A stretch of DNA of 64,000 bases from Spirogloea muscicola (lineage: Eukaryota; Streptophyta; Zygnematophyceae; Spirogloeales; Spirogloeaceae). The notes beneath the pieces were generated by a model, which made no database searches, was not told the DNA's origin, and was given only the letters and a program-made list of their open reading frames with translations. The stretch spans positions 582,500 to 646,499 of the forward strand of contig WELB01000063.1 in NCBI GenBank assembly GCA_009602725.1. Reading direction: 5' to 3'. Position numbers and translations under genes: made by a program. Shown piece after piece: positions 55,301-64,000 of the stretch; the stretch's first letter is position 1, and each line of letters starts with the position of its first letter.

Positions 55301-56650
55301 GATCAGTCGTGGCGGCTTGGGATGCCGCTCAGTTGCCCGCGTCTGTGAGGCGGCCTTCCTGGGAAGCTGGGCGCAGGTGGCCGCCCCCATGTGTCAGCGG
55401 TTCCTCGTGCACGGACAACGCGCCCTGGAGCGGGCGGCAGCCGATGTGGAGACAGGCCAACTCCCCTTCCAAGTCGCCCTCCGCACTGCCCGCGACAGGC
55501 TCCTGCAGGTCCACCCCAACATGTCCGAGCAGACTGTTCCTTTCCGGCACCTCGCCCACACTCCAGACCTGCGGGCTCAGGCACGCTTCACGGCGTTGGT
55601 CGAGAAGGCGGCCTCCGACCAGGCGGTGGAGCTTCTCCCTCCGTCTGACGTTCGCGGGCGTGCTCGGCTTCTCTCCGCCTCTTCCCCTGGGGCGGCGGCG
55701 TGGCTCCAAGCGCTCCCACTCTATGCCGCACTTACCATGCCCGACGAGGTCTACCGGACGGCGGTGCATCGGCTCTTGGGGCTCCTCCCTCCCTGCCTTA
55801 CAGGTGTCACACAGTGCGAGTGCGGCGCCCGGCACGCCGACCCTGCGGAGCTGGCCGCGCACATGCTCCGTTGCGCCCACGGAGGCGAGAGGACCGCTTC
55901 CCATGATCTTTTGCGCGATGGTATGCAGGGGGTGTTCATAGAGGCGGGCTTCAAGGTGGCGGTGGAGTGCTCCTCAGTCATGCCCATCCTGCGGGGCGAG
56001 GACGGCCGGTCGCACACCCGGCGCGCCGACCTGGTCGCTATCCTGCCCAGCGGCGGTCCCCGCATCATCACTGATGTGGTGACAACGGACAGCTACGACT
56101 CCGGCAACCCCACCAGGTCGGCGTCGTTTGCAGGGCATGCGGTCGGCCTGGCAGCCCGGGCAAAAGAGAAAAAATATGCCGATCACCCGGTCGGTGATGA
56201 GTTCGCGGCCCTGGCGATAGATGTTCACGGGGCCTTCGGCAGCCGCTGGCTGGATCTCCTCCAGCGGCTTGCTCGTCAGGCTATTGATCGGCGGTCGGGT
56301 CCGCCCGGGGCGCTGCCCGGCTTCAACGCCGCCGGGTCGCTCGCCCAGGTCTTTCGCATGCGCTTGGCGGTATCGTTCCAGCGATCCCTTGCCCACGCTG
56401 TCCACACGCGCGCAGGACGCGCTCTGGCCGCGGCCTCCGGGTCTCGGCGGAGTGCCTCCTTCCCTGCCTCGAGCTACTCGGACCTGATGTTGCTCACTCG
56501 CGGGTACTGAGCTTCCCTAGTATGTTGTCGTGATTGGTAGAGTAGAGGAGTCCTTCCTCGGCTTCTCATTCTTCGGCTTTGGACATTGTCCATTCTTTTT
56601 GGGCTGGCTTTGCCAGCCCCTCTTTCTTTATGGGCGAGCCTTCTTCTTTA
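52357..56650 (+). mobile_element. Intact non-LTR retrotransposon with restriction-like endonuclease
   Basis: A complete LINE of about 4.3 kb: 5' UTR (52,357-52,433), one uninterrupted ORF and a 3' UTR ending in the hairpin tttgggctggctttgccagc and gggcgagccttcttcttt. The 5' boundary is set by similarity with the copy at 36,456; the 3' boundary by similarity with tails at 31,225 and 40,592. The architecture (N-terminal zinc fingers, central reverse transcriptase, C-terminal CCHC plus restriction-like nuclease) places it with the R2/NeSL/CRE-type early-branching LINEs rather than the apurinic-endonuclease LINEs. No poly(A) tail and no clear target-site duplication could be found around this copy. 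The uninterrupted ORF suggests recent insertion. Confidence 0.92.
52434..56510 (+). CDS. LINE ORF: zinc fingers, reverse transcriptase, restriction-like endonuclease (1,358 aa)
   Basis: Residues are approximate. 138-160: zinc finger CPRCPKLCKNAHGLAIHAHS. 250-320: proline-rich hinge (PPSPPPPPPSPPLP-like). 321-345: second finger CQYCTKPYTTRSGRTLHE. 590-870: reverse transcriptase with GGVRPIAIGEVLYRL, AVDVRNAFNSVDR (motif A, Asp near 701), TRGARQGDPLAGFYYAL (motif B), TYADDTTLVGPP (YADD near 792) and TLLGVPLGAP. 1,128-1,150: CCHC knuckle CECGARHADPAELAAHMLRC. 1,195-1,270: endonuclease core RRADLVAI, RIITDVVTTDS, AKEKKYADHP, LAIDVHGAFG. The end is FNAAGSLAQVFRMRL and SDLMLLTRGY. The usual R..PD of R2-type nucleases is R..AD here. 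All catalytic motifs are intact, so the protein is likely functional: target-primed reverse transcription with its own nicking enzyme. ATG 52,434 is the first in the frame. Confidence 0.93.
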   Translation: MGSAARRSLAPAALASAAPLPVASTARPRRRRRSPSPEWLQESLQAKHWCEAVRAPRPRLRQERGAAPPPPAPPDLHVPALLPAVVAAACLRFICRPAPPPPPPPFPLHATPPSTATPPPLPPSPPPPPQPPAASEGVQCPRCPKLCKNAHGLAIHAHSCLKRAGIAAAAAAAAVAASGPPVLAQAVPAPEQEHHSEEHISPPAPEMCGAPALLTPPSRHDGPPEVNPIPPQGAPSYEHEAAPHLPAGVVPLVETGLPSPPPSPPSPPPPPPSPPLPQHPPPLSQSSAPPPSPPPPPSPSEPAPPPPPSPASPDPPRCQYCTKPYTTRSGRTLHERACVCNNNRAEQARGAAAAGGRRGRPGRPVPPAPSPPTPQHWQWLAGLDLAAVHRQAALPLVRHVPRWVRPHIRRALRPAMQRIVRDHRDEAAWKQFLLFPRLLLGRVPNDGRRQGQQPLLERVQMFEGGQWEELLARHDAAVAASAADHGATRAAPAGAANVRRALRFGHAGELSRAVQALDDSVLAPTNAATRAALDSLHPPARNPLPPWLDIFTPLEEVVLDADALRQALQSSRRAAAGGPSHMLTEHLREIFLEGDAADFAALHQVCQLLARDQVPASVRDVLCASTLLALSKAGGGVRPIAIGEVLYRLVGRALWQQHAGQAQAHLAPQQFGAGLRSGGETVVHGVRATLDLHPEWVAMAVDVRNAFNSVDRDVIAEELREAFPSLLPFFRLGYGRPSDLLWRTEGGAVETLHSTRGARQGDPLAGFYYALAHHRALQATVAAHPGVLVPTYADDTTLVGPPADVVAAFATLQVQLGAIGLDIRADKCCAWSPAGPLPAHLGLPVGCQTPAEGLTLLGVPLGAPAFVAEQLQGRLQDHLRPAARLHTLNDMQLATAMLTRCIAQRPHYLARTVLPSPAVTAAYEAFDTGIMAAAASLVQHPAFLTTQAAQLQASLPISRGGLGCRSVARVCEAAFLGSWAQVAAPMCQRFLVHGQRALERAAADVETGQLPFQVALRTARDRLLQVHPNMSEQTVPFRHLAHTPDLRAQARFTALVEKAASDQAVELLPPSDVRGRARLLSASSPGAAAWLQALPLYAALTMPDEVYRTAVHRLLGLLPPCLTGVTQCECGARHADPAELAAHMLRCAHGGERTASHDLLRDGMQGVFIEAGFKVAVECSSVMPILRGEDGRSHTRRADLVAILPSGGPRIITDVVTTDSYDSGNPTRSASFAGHAVGLAARAKEKKYADHPVGDEFAALAIDVHGAFGSRWLDLLQRLARQAIDRRSGPPGALPGFNAAGSLAQVFRMRLAVSFQRSLAHAVHTRAGRALAAASGSRRSASFPASSYSDLMLLTRGY

Positions 56651-56689
56651 ATTCAAGCCAATACACAGTTCAAGCAGAGGCGAGTGCAA

Positions 56690-57420
56690 ACTAAACAAGG
56701 CTACATGATATAGAGACAAAGACGAGAAGGGGCCAGGGAAAGCACCTTCCCCTCTATCTCTCTAGGTAGAGACCTCTCTCCTCCCCCCCGGCTCCCTACC
56801 CTCAGCAGCAAGCGCGGCCAGATTAACTGGTGGCTGGGAGAGGCCAGCCCAAAAGAATGGACAAGGTCTGAAGGAGTCGGAGTGCTAAGGACTGAGACAG
56901 CAGTAAGCGAACTCTCAGTAACCTCTCGTCAGTAGATGCAAATCTGAGTAGCTAGCAGGCGGAAAGACGTCGCCCTGACGGAAGCCGGAGGCCGCCGCCA
57001 GAGCGCGGCCTGCGCGCAAGTGGACCGCAAAAGCTAGGGACCGCTGCAAAGAGACGGCCAGGCGCATCCGGTAAACTTGGGCGAGGGACCCGGCGACATG
57101 GAAGCCAGGCTGCTCGCCTTGCTCAGAGAGAAGTGGCTCTCCCAATGGGGGCAAGGGCTGTGAGAAGCCAGCCCGAAAAGAATTGACAAGGTTCGAAGAC
57201 CCTCAGACGCCCTGCCCCAGACGCTTTTCCGCCCTTCAATCACTCCGAACTGCACTTGCCGATTGGAGGTCAGTAAGTCCATTCAATGTGTGGTTTCGTG
57301 TTTTCGTTTGCGCCTTCCGGTTCTTCCGGACCTTGTTCAATCTCTTTTGGGCCTCGCATTCTGTCTGGGCTGGCCTTCACAACCCGCGGCCCCTTCGGCA
57401 GAGCTCACTTCTTTCTCTCT
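56690..57420. mobile_element. LINE fragments downstream of the intact copy
   Basis: 56,700-56,745 (-): tail piece (agacgagaaggggccaggga). 56,805-56,920 (-): tail of the ctggccgcgcttgc subtype ending in reverse GY-stop. 56,915-57,200 (-): C-terminal block AGSLAQVYRMRLAVSLQRSL to LHLLTRGY, interrupted at about 57,125 by another tail (gtggctctcccaatgggggc). 57,325-57,415 (+): diverged tail. Confidence 0.75.
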
Positions 57421-57628
57421 TCCTTCTCGAAGTCGCGCGCGCCCGCCGCAAACCCATAACCCTCCTCGCCGGGCTCCTCGACATCCGCCCAGGCCTTCCG
57501 CGCCAGCTTCCCGGCCTCACGCCTCCGCTCCAGCGAAGGGCGCGGCACTGCGACGAAAGAGCGGACCTTGCGATCTGCCACAGCAGTGGTCTGCGGAAGC
57601 TGTCACGGCTACAGCCGGCGCAGTGCCC

Positions 57629-58354
57629 ATGGCCGGTCGTGGCACCCTCTTTGCCAGCCTCCTCCTCGCTGCACTCACTGCAGCTGCGGCAGGCGAGTCA
57701 CAAGTGACATGGAAGCCCCTTCATCGTAGACAATCATGGGCCCAATTTTTGAGGTCAAGCATTGCATCTATTTTGCCATTCTTCTGCCAACAACGTGCCG
57801 CATAGCACAATGCCCTGCCGGGCACCCTTTCAGCGAGTAATAATGGCTCACAGCAAGGTGCTGGAAGGAATATGATCAAGGCCACCTCCATTGACAAGGC
57901 GACTGAGAGCACGGCTGCTTGTGCTTTAGAGGGCCAGCTCACTCAATGACATTTTCGCGCTCCTGACCGCAGGGAAGCTCAGGCCCACGTCCGCTGTCGG
58001 CAGGGCAGTGGTTGTCCCCTCGCTAAGCCTGCTGGGGGCCATCAAAGACCACATTCAAGCCAGGCGGACGAAGCGGTGATGCGCAACGACGAGACCAATG
58101 AGGGCGAGGACACAAACGCACCGCTTCGCCGTGGCCGATCACTCCTGGCCAGAGGGCACCATCCCAAGGGCGTCGGGCACCACGCCAAGCGTGCCGGTCA
58201 CCATCCTAAGGGCGTGGGGCATCACCTGCCGCCGGCAAAGTCCAAGAAAGCATGCCGCGCCAATGTCTTCGGCGACTGCGTGGAGCCACAGATCTGCTGC
58301 AAAGGCACCTGCGTATCGGCCTTCACGGCACCGCCTGGCTGTGGTGGGCGGTAA
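57629..58354 (+). CDS. Secreted His/Lys-rich protein with six-cysteine C-terminal domain
   Basis: The first exon starts at ATG 57,629 with signal peptide MAGRGTLFASLLLAALTAA and cleavage near AAAAGES; its 3' border is uncertain (a donor at CAA|GTGACA is likely). The last exon begins after an acceptor near 57,971. It encodes a repeat of HHPKGVGHH/HHAKRAGHH units and then the C-terminal domain CRANVFGDCVEPQICC, KGTCVSAFTAPPGCGGR-stop. The cysteine pattern C-x7-C-x5-CC-x3-C-x10-C is shared with the next gene. Probably an extracellular or wall-associated protein. Family not recognised; the pattern resembles small disulphide knots but I cannot assign it. Confidence 0.65.
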
Positions 58355-58976
58355 TTTGCTCGTAAAGGGTAGCTGTTGCTCTCTGCTGGCAGAAGCCACC
58401 TCATCTCGCCGACCTGGAGTAAGCTCTTGCCGACTTTACTGCAAGCGGTCAGTGGCTATGGCGTCTCGTTTGGCTGATAGACTGCTACATGACAATCAAG
58501 TTGATGAAGATTGTTGCAGCACAAGTTGACAGTGTCAATCTGCATTCTGACGAAGCGAGCTCCATAATAGCAGTGATTGCCAGTCTCCAGATACAGATCG
58601 TTACAAACATGCTATAGACCGGGCCTTGCTGGCACCACTTGCTACGTGGATGACCCTTGCCTGTCTCAGTGTCAATCATATATGCGTGCACACTACAGCG
58701 GCAGTCTTGCAAGTCTCGTTCAATTGCAAGCTCAGCTGCATGACTTGCACCCTCTACAATTGCCACATGAGATCTTCAACTAATTGAGCGCTTTTTACAC
58801 AAGGACTACGGATCCTTGGAGTGCTTGTTTACGAGGAGCAAAACAGGAGTGCGACCTTGTATTGGGTTGCATCCAGGGCTCGTTGCATACAGCAATGCAT
58901 GAGATACTGTTCGTGGATGCCAGCCTACAGCAGGGGCTCTTTTTGGTGATTAGTGTGGTATGTAGCCAATCTGATG

Positions 58977-58994
58977 TGAGAGAGAGAGAGAGAG

Positions 58995-59091
<97 letters not shown>
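58977..59091. repeat. GA dinucleotide microsatellite
   Basis: About 57 GA units with one interruption (gacgga near 58,995), cut by the single N at 59,092, so its true length is unknown. Confidence 0.95.
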
Positions 59092-59447
59092 NCATTAGCA
59101 CGCCGCGGCACGCGCCGAAGACGTCCGCGTCTGCGAACACGCCTGCTGCTGCCGCCGCCGCTGCCGGCGCCGACGCCGCACTGCCTTGCCACGACGGCGT
59201 CGGCGGCGCCGCTGGCGCCATGGCCGCTGTGAAGTCGTCCAGTGGGCCACCGCCGCCGCCGCTGGGCGGCAACGTGTGTGCGGGCGGCAGCTGCACCCGC
59301 ACCAGTGACGGTCCCACCTGGAGCTCCATCGTCATGCCGTGCTGCGGGTGTGGGTGCAACCATTGACGTGGGAGGACGGAAGCATGCATTAGCTGCATGT
59401 ATGCCTTTGTCAAGCTGGGTGTGGGGGGGGGAAGAGGCCAAAGGAGG

Positions 59448-59620
59448 CAGGGAGGGAGGGAGGGAGGGAGGGAGGGAGGGAGGGAGGTAGGGAGGGAGGG
59501 AGGTAGGGAGGGAGGGAGGTATGGAGGGAGAGAGAGGGAGGGACAGAGCGAGGGAAAGAGAGAGAGAGAGGGAGAGGGAGAGGGAGAGGGAGAGGGAGAG
59601 GGAGAGGGAGTGTTGTACTT
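59448..59620. repeat. GGGA / GGGAGA purine repeat
   Basis: Begins as gggagggagggaggg units, passes through a ggaggtaggga variant, and ends as about six gggaga units. A polypurine tract of about 170 bases with strong strand asymmetry. Confidence 0.95.
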
Positions 59621-60742
59621 ATGCATACACCTATCAATGTTAATAGACCTGTCTGCCATGTGTGCACGGTCTAATGCATACATAGGTCCACAAGCGGGGG
59701 TACAGCTGGCCGTTCAGGCAGATGCAGGTGGCAGTAGAGCAGCAAGCCCGCAAAGCCGACTGCAAGCGAGTTTTGGAGCAGCTCCATGGCCTCCAGGCAG
59801 AAGGATAAGCAGCTCCTCAAAAGGGGTAGTGCTGCGAAAGGCTAATCCCCAAAGGCATGAAGCAGATTCAAAGAGGTCGGAGGTCGTATGACAGAGAAGC
59901 TAGCGTCCACTGAGGATGGCCGCTCAGTAATTCTCGATCCAGCAGGCGCAACATTGGACATATAGCAGCTGGGAAGACAGCTGGGAAGGGACTGTGCCTG
60001 CCTCCAGGCAGTGTCAGGAGCCAGATGCAGCAGCGGGTTCGCGGAAGGGGGGCGGGCAGACCAACGAAACCAGCCTGGATCTCCCCAACCTCTGGGCGTC
60101 AGCGCTGACCACCGCCTGCTGAGCCGCCTGAGGCGCGCAGCCCACGCCGGATGGCACGCTGCGTTAGCGCACGCGTTTCCGTGGGACGTTGGCGGTCGCG
60201 GTGGCACGGCAGCGGTAGAGTCTGCGGTGGCGTCTGCGGGGGAGGGATGGTACAGCGGATGGCAGACTGCGTTTGCGGTGGCGTCCGCGGTGGCGTCGAC
60301 GGTAGCGGCCGCGGTGGCGTCTTCGGTGGCCGGCCGGGCGGGCCCTTCCTGGGCCCCACCGGCCAGGCCCGCCGGGAGGAGGGAGGGAGGAGGGAGGTGG
60401 GCGCCCACCTCCCTCCCGCGCATGCCTTGCGGGGGAGGGGGGGGAAGTGGCGTTGACCCGCCACAGCCACCTGGGCAGAGGCCGGTACAAGCCTGCGCAG
60501 CCCGAGCTTCTCCTGCCAGGCCAGCGCCAGCGCCGCCGCACAGCCGCTATCCGAGCGCGACCGCCTGCCTGCCACCCACGAGCCGCAGCAGCCGGCCTGC
60601 AGCCGCCAAGACCCCGCAGCTGCGTGTCGCCCCTCGGCCCTGGCTGGCGCCGCTGCTGGCTGCTGCGTGAGGTGCGGGGAGGAGAAGGAGGAGGAGGACG
60701 AGGGGGAGGAGTGGTCGGAGGCCCAGCGCCCCGGCCCGGGCT

Positions 60743-62160
60743 ATGGCTCGGGCTGCACACCGAGCAGCGGCGCTCGCTGCGGCGCTGCTCGCCGTTGCCA
60801 CACACCTGCTGGCAGTGTTGGGTGAGATCCCATAACCTTTCTGCATCCTCACCTCTACTGCTTCCACTCAGCTTCTTCTGGCCTGAAGTCCTTTCCACCG
60901 TCTCATTTGTGGAGTCCCCTCCCCTGCACACACGACGGGCATGTTGCAAGTGCTGCGATGATTGATCATTGGGGAGTTGGTACCTGGTGACAGTACAGTT
61001 TGACAGCGTGCACACAGCAAGAAGTGCTGCAGACACCGCAATGGCTGCATTCCACTCGCTCATGTGCCAAATAGCAATGATTGAAATATCTGCAAGCGAT
61101 TAGGATCCATCCTGATGTGCGGGCCACTTCTACTGTGATCACACCGCAAATCTTGGCCCTGGACTTACGCCTGTCACGTGCTGCCTGCCTATATGCTGCT
61201 TGGTCCACCGCAGGCGAGCAGGTTCAGGATGCTGGCCTCGCACACGTGAACCTTGAGGACAGGCCCCCTGGCCAAAGCTTGCCGCAGGCACTGTCATCGT
61301 GGTTATCAGAAGCGTCGTTGCCAGATAGGAGGAGCACCGTGTCGAGCTTGAGGCTGCCGCCTCTCACGTTTGTTTCACACGCAACGGTGTCGGCAAAGAA
61401 GGCGCCGCCACCGTTGAAGAAGAAGTCGCCACCACCGTTGAAGAAGAAGTCGCCGCCGCCACCGAAGAAGAAGCCTCCACCACCGAAGAAGTCGCCGCCG
61501 CCGCCGCCCAAGAAGTCGCCACCACCGCCCAAGAAGAAGCCTCCACCGCCGAAAAAGAAGCCGCCTCCGCCAAAGAAGTCACCGCCTCCGCCGAAGAAGT
61601 CCCCCCCTCCGCCGAAGAAGTTACCGCCTCCGCCGAAGAAGTCACCGCCACCACCGAAGAAGAAGTCACCACCACCACCAAAGAAGAAGTCACCGCCCCC
61701 ACCAAAGAAAAAGTCACCGCCGCCACCGAAGAAGAAGTCACCCCCTCCACCACGAAAGTCCCCCCCTCCTCCAAAGAAGTCGCCACCACCGCCAAAGAAG
61801 AAGTCGCCACCACCACCAAAGAAGAAGTCGCCATCGCCATTGAAGAGGAAGTCACCCCCTCCACCACGAAAGTCCCCCCCTCCACCAAAGAAGTCGCCAC
61901 CATTGCCAAAGAAGAAGTCGCCACCACCACTGAAGAAGAAGTCGCCACCGCCACCCAAGAAGAGCTTGCCACCCCCGCCCAAGAAGAAGTCTCCGCCACC
62001 ACCGGCTAGCAAGAAGAGGGAAGCGATACTCAAGTCACCTCCTCCTGCCAAGAAGGCATGCAGGGCAGGGGTCTTCGGGGACTGCGTTGAGCCGGAGCTT
62101 TGCTGCAACGGCGTCTGCGTGTCAGCTTTCAGCGCACCAGCTGGATGTGGAGGTCGATAA
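60743..62160 (+). CDS. Secreted extensin-like (PPPPKKS) protein with six-cysteine C-terminal domain
   Basis: Exons 60,743-60,821 and 61,214-62,160, phase 1, 341 residues. Signal peptide MARAAHRAAALAAALLAVAT. After a 60-residue unique region comes about 200 residues of SPPPPKK(K) repeats (61,400-62,000), typical of hydroxyproline-rich algal and plant wall proteins, where the prolines become hydroxylated and glycosylated. The last 33 residues are CRAGVFGDCVEPELCC, NGVCVSAFSAPAGCGGR-stop, the same domain as the upstream paralogue. The spacer is lysine-rich here but histidine-rich in the paralogue, so the C-terminus is the conserved functional part. Likely exported to the cell wall. Confidence 0.85.
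61395..62000. repeat. Coding tandem repeat of SPPPPKK(K)
   Basis: Period of 21-24 bases, built from cc(a/g/c)cc and aagaag codons. The synonymous third positions vary and form blocks of nearly identical units (for example around 61,740-61,770 and 61,855-61,885), so the array has grown by internal duplication. Confidence 0.9.
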
Positions 62161-62548
62161 TCATAGACGCCTTTGCATGGGAAGGGTTGTCTTGTCCCAG
62201 TGCATCTGCTGTTCATCAACTTAGTTGCTAAATTTCACAGTGGCCCGCTTCGATCTGCTTGTGACTCTGATAGTGCTGGGCACCCTCCCAAATGCATCAA
62301 AGCTTGAGGCAGAGGTTTGTTGCATGAGCTTCTGACAACAGAACTACACGCCCTTAGAAACGATCCCAAGAACACATTGACGGATATTTGTATGCTATGG
62401 TCACAGTGCTAGCTCTTACAATCTGACAACATTTGTGACAACCCTGCCCCAGCAATTTTGGTCACAAATGCTCTAGCCCACCAAGTAAATATGTATACAG
62501 TATCTATAAAAAGTTGTGCCCTCTGTTGAACTGTGGTGGATGGGAGAG
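62161..62548. other. Convergent spacer
   Basis: Between the wall-protein stop (+) and the stop of the unrecognised minus-strand gene. Low GC; nothing else was recognised. Confidence 0.5.
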
Positions 62549-64000
62549 TCAGCTTGTTTGGACATAAGTAACCACCTGTAGCAGGCTCCGGTACTCATTC
62601 AGGAGAGGGGGCACATCGTCCAGGCGTAGCTGAGGAAAGTAACACCAAAACAAAGCACATTAGTCAATCTCAACTCGATTCCTACTACGCTTCTGCAACG
62701 TGCAGCGACGTATTGAGCAGTTTTCCTTTCTGTGGCACGTGGTGAGCATGTATAGTCAGTGGAGCAGAGAGAAGAACTACCATCTGAGGCGTCCGCAGGT
62801 GGTAGAAGCGATAGACGAGGTAAGGGGCATCGACTTTGGTCGTCTCACTCTGTTTCCTGGAGATAGAGGTGACTGGCTGCCTCTCAATACAGTATGACCG
62901 AAAGAAGTATAGGTCATTGGGCGACAGGGCAATAGGTGTGTCCTGAGCTGCTCCAACAGTCTGCTTGTTTCAGCTACAGCTCACCATTCTTGTCAACAAC
63001 TCAGGCTATGTGCACATGTATCACAACATTGTTGATGATATATTGCAGGTAAGAAGACGACAAGTACTTGTTCAGCAGCATTGCCACCAGGTATCTGTAG
63101 TCTTTGAAAATAACGCCGACCTCTCTCAAGGACAAAGTAGTTGCATCACGGTCTGCAAAGTGAGCTCTGACCTTGTCCACCACATCCTGCTCAAGGCAAA
63201 GGGTGAGACAAAACAAAGAAACACAAAAAGAAGGGTCCACATATTCTGGTCAGGTCGTCCTACCAAGGCACAATATTGACCAATGTTGTCTATAGTACAA
63301 GGTGTTCAGACATCCTTGACATCTACCTGTGATCATTGGCCAGCTATCACTTGACTTGCACACAGCATCATCCTTCTTCTAAGTACCTGAGGAGAGCTGC
63401 TGGCATTTGGCAGCTGCAGGAGGTAGCGGTAGTCAAGAAGATCCTGATCCTCAGGGAGAGGCCGTGCAGGCTCGGGCAGCACGACTGGCTGTAGCCCAAG
63501 GCGCGCACGTAAGTCCCGCATCATTGACTCTGTGACCACCTTCACAATCGAAAACAAAAGCTCTCACAGATTTAAATTTCCAGCGACTTCAACGCGCACT
63601 CTCAAAATACGATATCCACTGATTATGAGCCTGAAGTCTGTGACTTGTTGATACGTTTTTAAAGGAACGTGCTAAAGAGGTAGGGGTCAATCAGGCTTGC
63701 ACCTCTTGTCAATCCTTGTGTATGCAATATGCATGTGGAGCTTGACATGCTTGCAATTCAACATTGAGCTGGAATACAACAACGTACTGCCTCTGCACCT
63801 TCTCATCTATGACTTGGGTAGTTGCATCGGCTTGTGTTTTGGCATCTGCCTTGGCCAGTGGATCATCTGCAAACATTCAAGAGCAACCAACATGCACGGA
63901 TGCTTTACAGACTTTGTGAAGCATGACTTGCTGGCAGTGCTGGCACGCTTGATTAAGACTGTAAATAGGTCAATCTCGAATGTACCAATGGAATCTAGCA
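62549..64000 (-). CDS. Unrecognised multi-exon gene, partial at right edge
   Basis: A minus-strand exon chain. An exon about 63,866-63,791 (DDPLAKADAKTQADATTQ..DEKVQRQ) and one at 63,539-63,387 (VVTESMMRDLRARLGLQP, DQDLLDYRYLLQLPNASS) are followed by about 63,186-63,078 (DVVDKVRAHFADRDATT, LREVGVIFKDYRYLVAML). Next come a short exon near 62,817-62,779 (LVYRFYHLRTPQM) and the last exon 62,629-62,549 (LRLDDVPPLLNEYRSLLQ..VQTS-stop). Each is bounded by GT-AG sites. The protein looks helical and leucine-rich, with a repeated D-Y-R-Y-L motif. I do not recognise the family. The 5' end lies beyond the window. Confidence 0.55.

Larger units (their letters stand above)
58355..60742. other. Intergenic region with microsatellites and a single-N join
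   Basis: 58,355-58,970: 3' flank, nothing recognised. 58,977-59,091: nearly pure GA repeat ending at the N at 59,092. 59,093-59,400: GC-rich, no gene assigned. 59,448-59,620: GGGA, then GGGAGA repeats. 60,160-60,340: repeated gcggtggcgtc units. Frames open through these repeats are low-complexity and not counted as genes. Confidence 0.5.

Noticed and set aside
4850-57420. Tail-only repeats as an independent SINE family
   Set aside because: No Pol III A/B boxes, and each is colinear with the 3' end of a LINE subfamily; they are best read as 5'-truncated LINEs.
4850-57420. Paired tails as long terminal repeats
   Set aside because: They are 3' ends in either orientation, without TG..CA borders, primer-binding site or matching 5' partner.
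59093-59337. Minus-strand reading starting MELQVGPSLVRVQLPP
   Set aside because: Truncated by the N, alanine/proline-rich, no domain; could be a first exon but cannot be supported.
59684-59812. Exon-like plus-strand reading (HKRGYSWPFRQMQ...LHGLQAEG)
   Set aside because: It has an acceptor and a stop, but no upstream exon can be found and the region is cut by the N at 59,092; not enough for a gene.
61395-62000. CRISPR-like periodic array
   Set aside because: The periodicity is the coding repeat SPPPPKK in a spliced nuclear gene; there are no unique spacers.

Overview
The window is nuclear DNA from a green alga (Chlorophyta, probably a core chlorophyte; I cannot place it further). Its host genes are GC-rich, intron-dense and closest to land-plant families: a TOM1/TOM3-type membrane protein, a plastid stearoyl-ACP desaturase, a P/U-type cyclin, an IPT9-like tRNA isopentenyltransferase, a glutamine-dependent NAD synthetase and importin alpha-9. 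It also holds proline/lysine-rich wall-type proteins and CCCTAAA-like telomeric motifs. It is a draft assembly: three N gaps (20,071-20,501; 31,335-32,220; 46,699-46,826) and three single Ns (9,465; 36,723; 59,092), at least two of which look like joins.

Layout. 273-3,619: TOM1-like gene (+). 4,780-8,750: telomere-like repeat, then nested fragments of one LINE family in both orientations. 9,145-9,464: cyclin 3' exon (-), abutting at a single N the desaturase (+, to 11,189). 12,933-14,071: DOPA-dioxygenase-like gene (+). 14,752-19,717: secreted pepsin-type aspartic protease (-). 20,572-24,326: tRNA isopentenyltransferase (+), converging on NAD synthetase (24,812-29,689, -). 29,780-43,760: a 14-kb LINE graveyard interrupted by a tRNA-His(GTG). 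44,640-45,978: SPT2 chromatin protein (-), divergent from importin alpha-9 (46,661-50,314, +). 51,700-57,420: more LINE pieces around one apparently intact LINE (52,357-56,650). 57,629-58,354 and 60,743-62,160: two secreted paralogues sharing a six-cysteine C-terminus. 62,549-64,000: an unrecognised multi-exon gene (-) running off the right edge.

The dominant theme is the LINE family. One single-ORF element (1,358 codons: two N-terminal zinc fingers, proline-rich hinge, reverse transcriptase with YADD, CCHC knuckle, restriction-like endonuclease) has seeded the window with 5'-truncated copies, many only about 90-120 bp long, all ending in a conserved GGGCTGG/CCAGCCC hairpin. Two of these tail-only copies lie inside older copies and are flanked by short target-site duplications, so they are real insertions. 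The host genes are otherwise housekeeping (lipid desaturation, NAD and tRNA modification, nuclear import, chromatin), with no operon-like functional link except shared divergent promoters.
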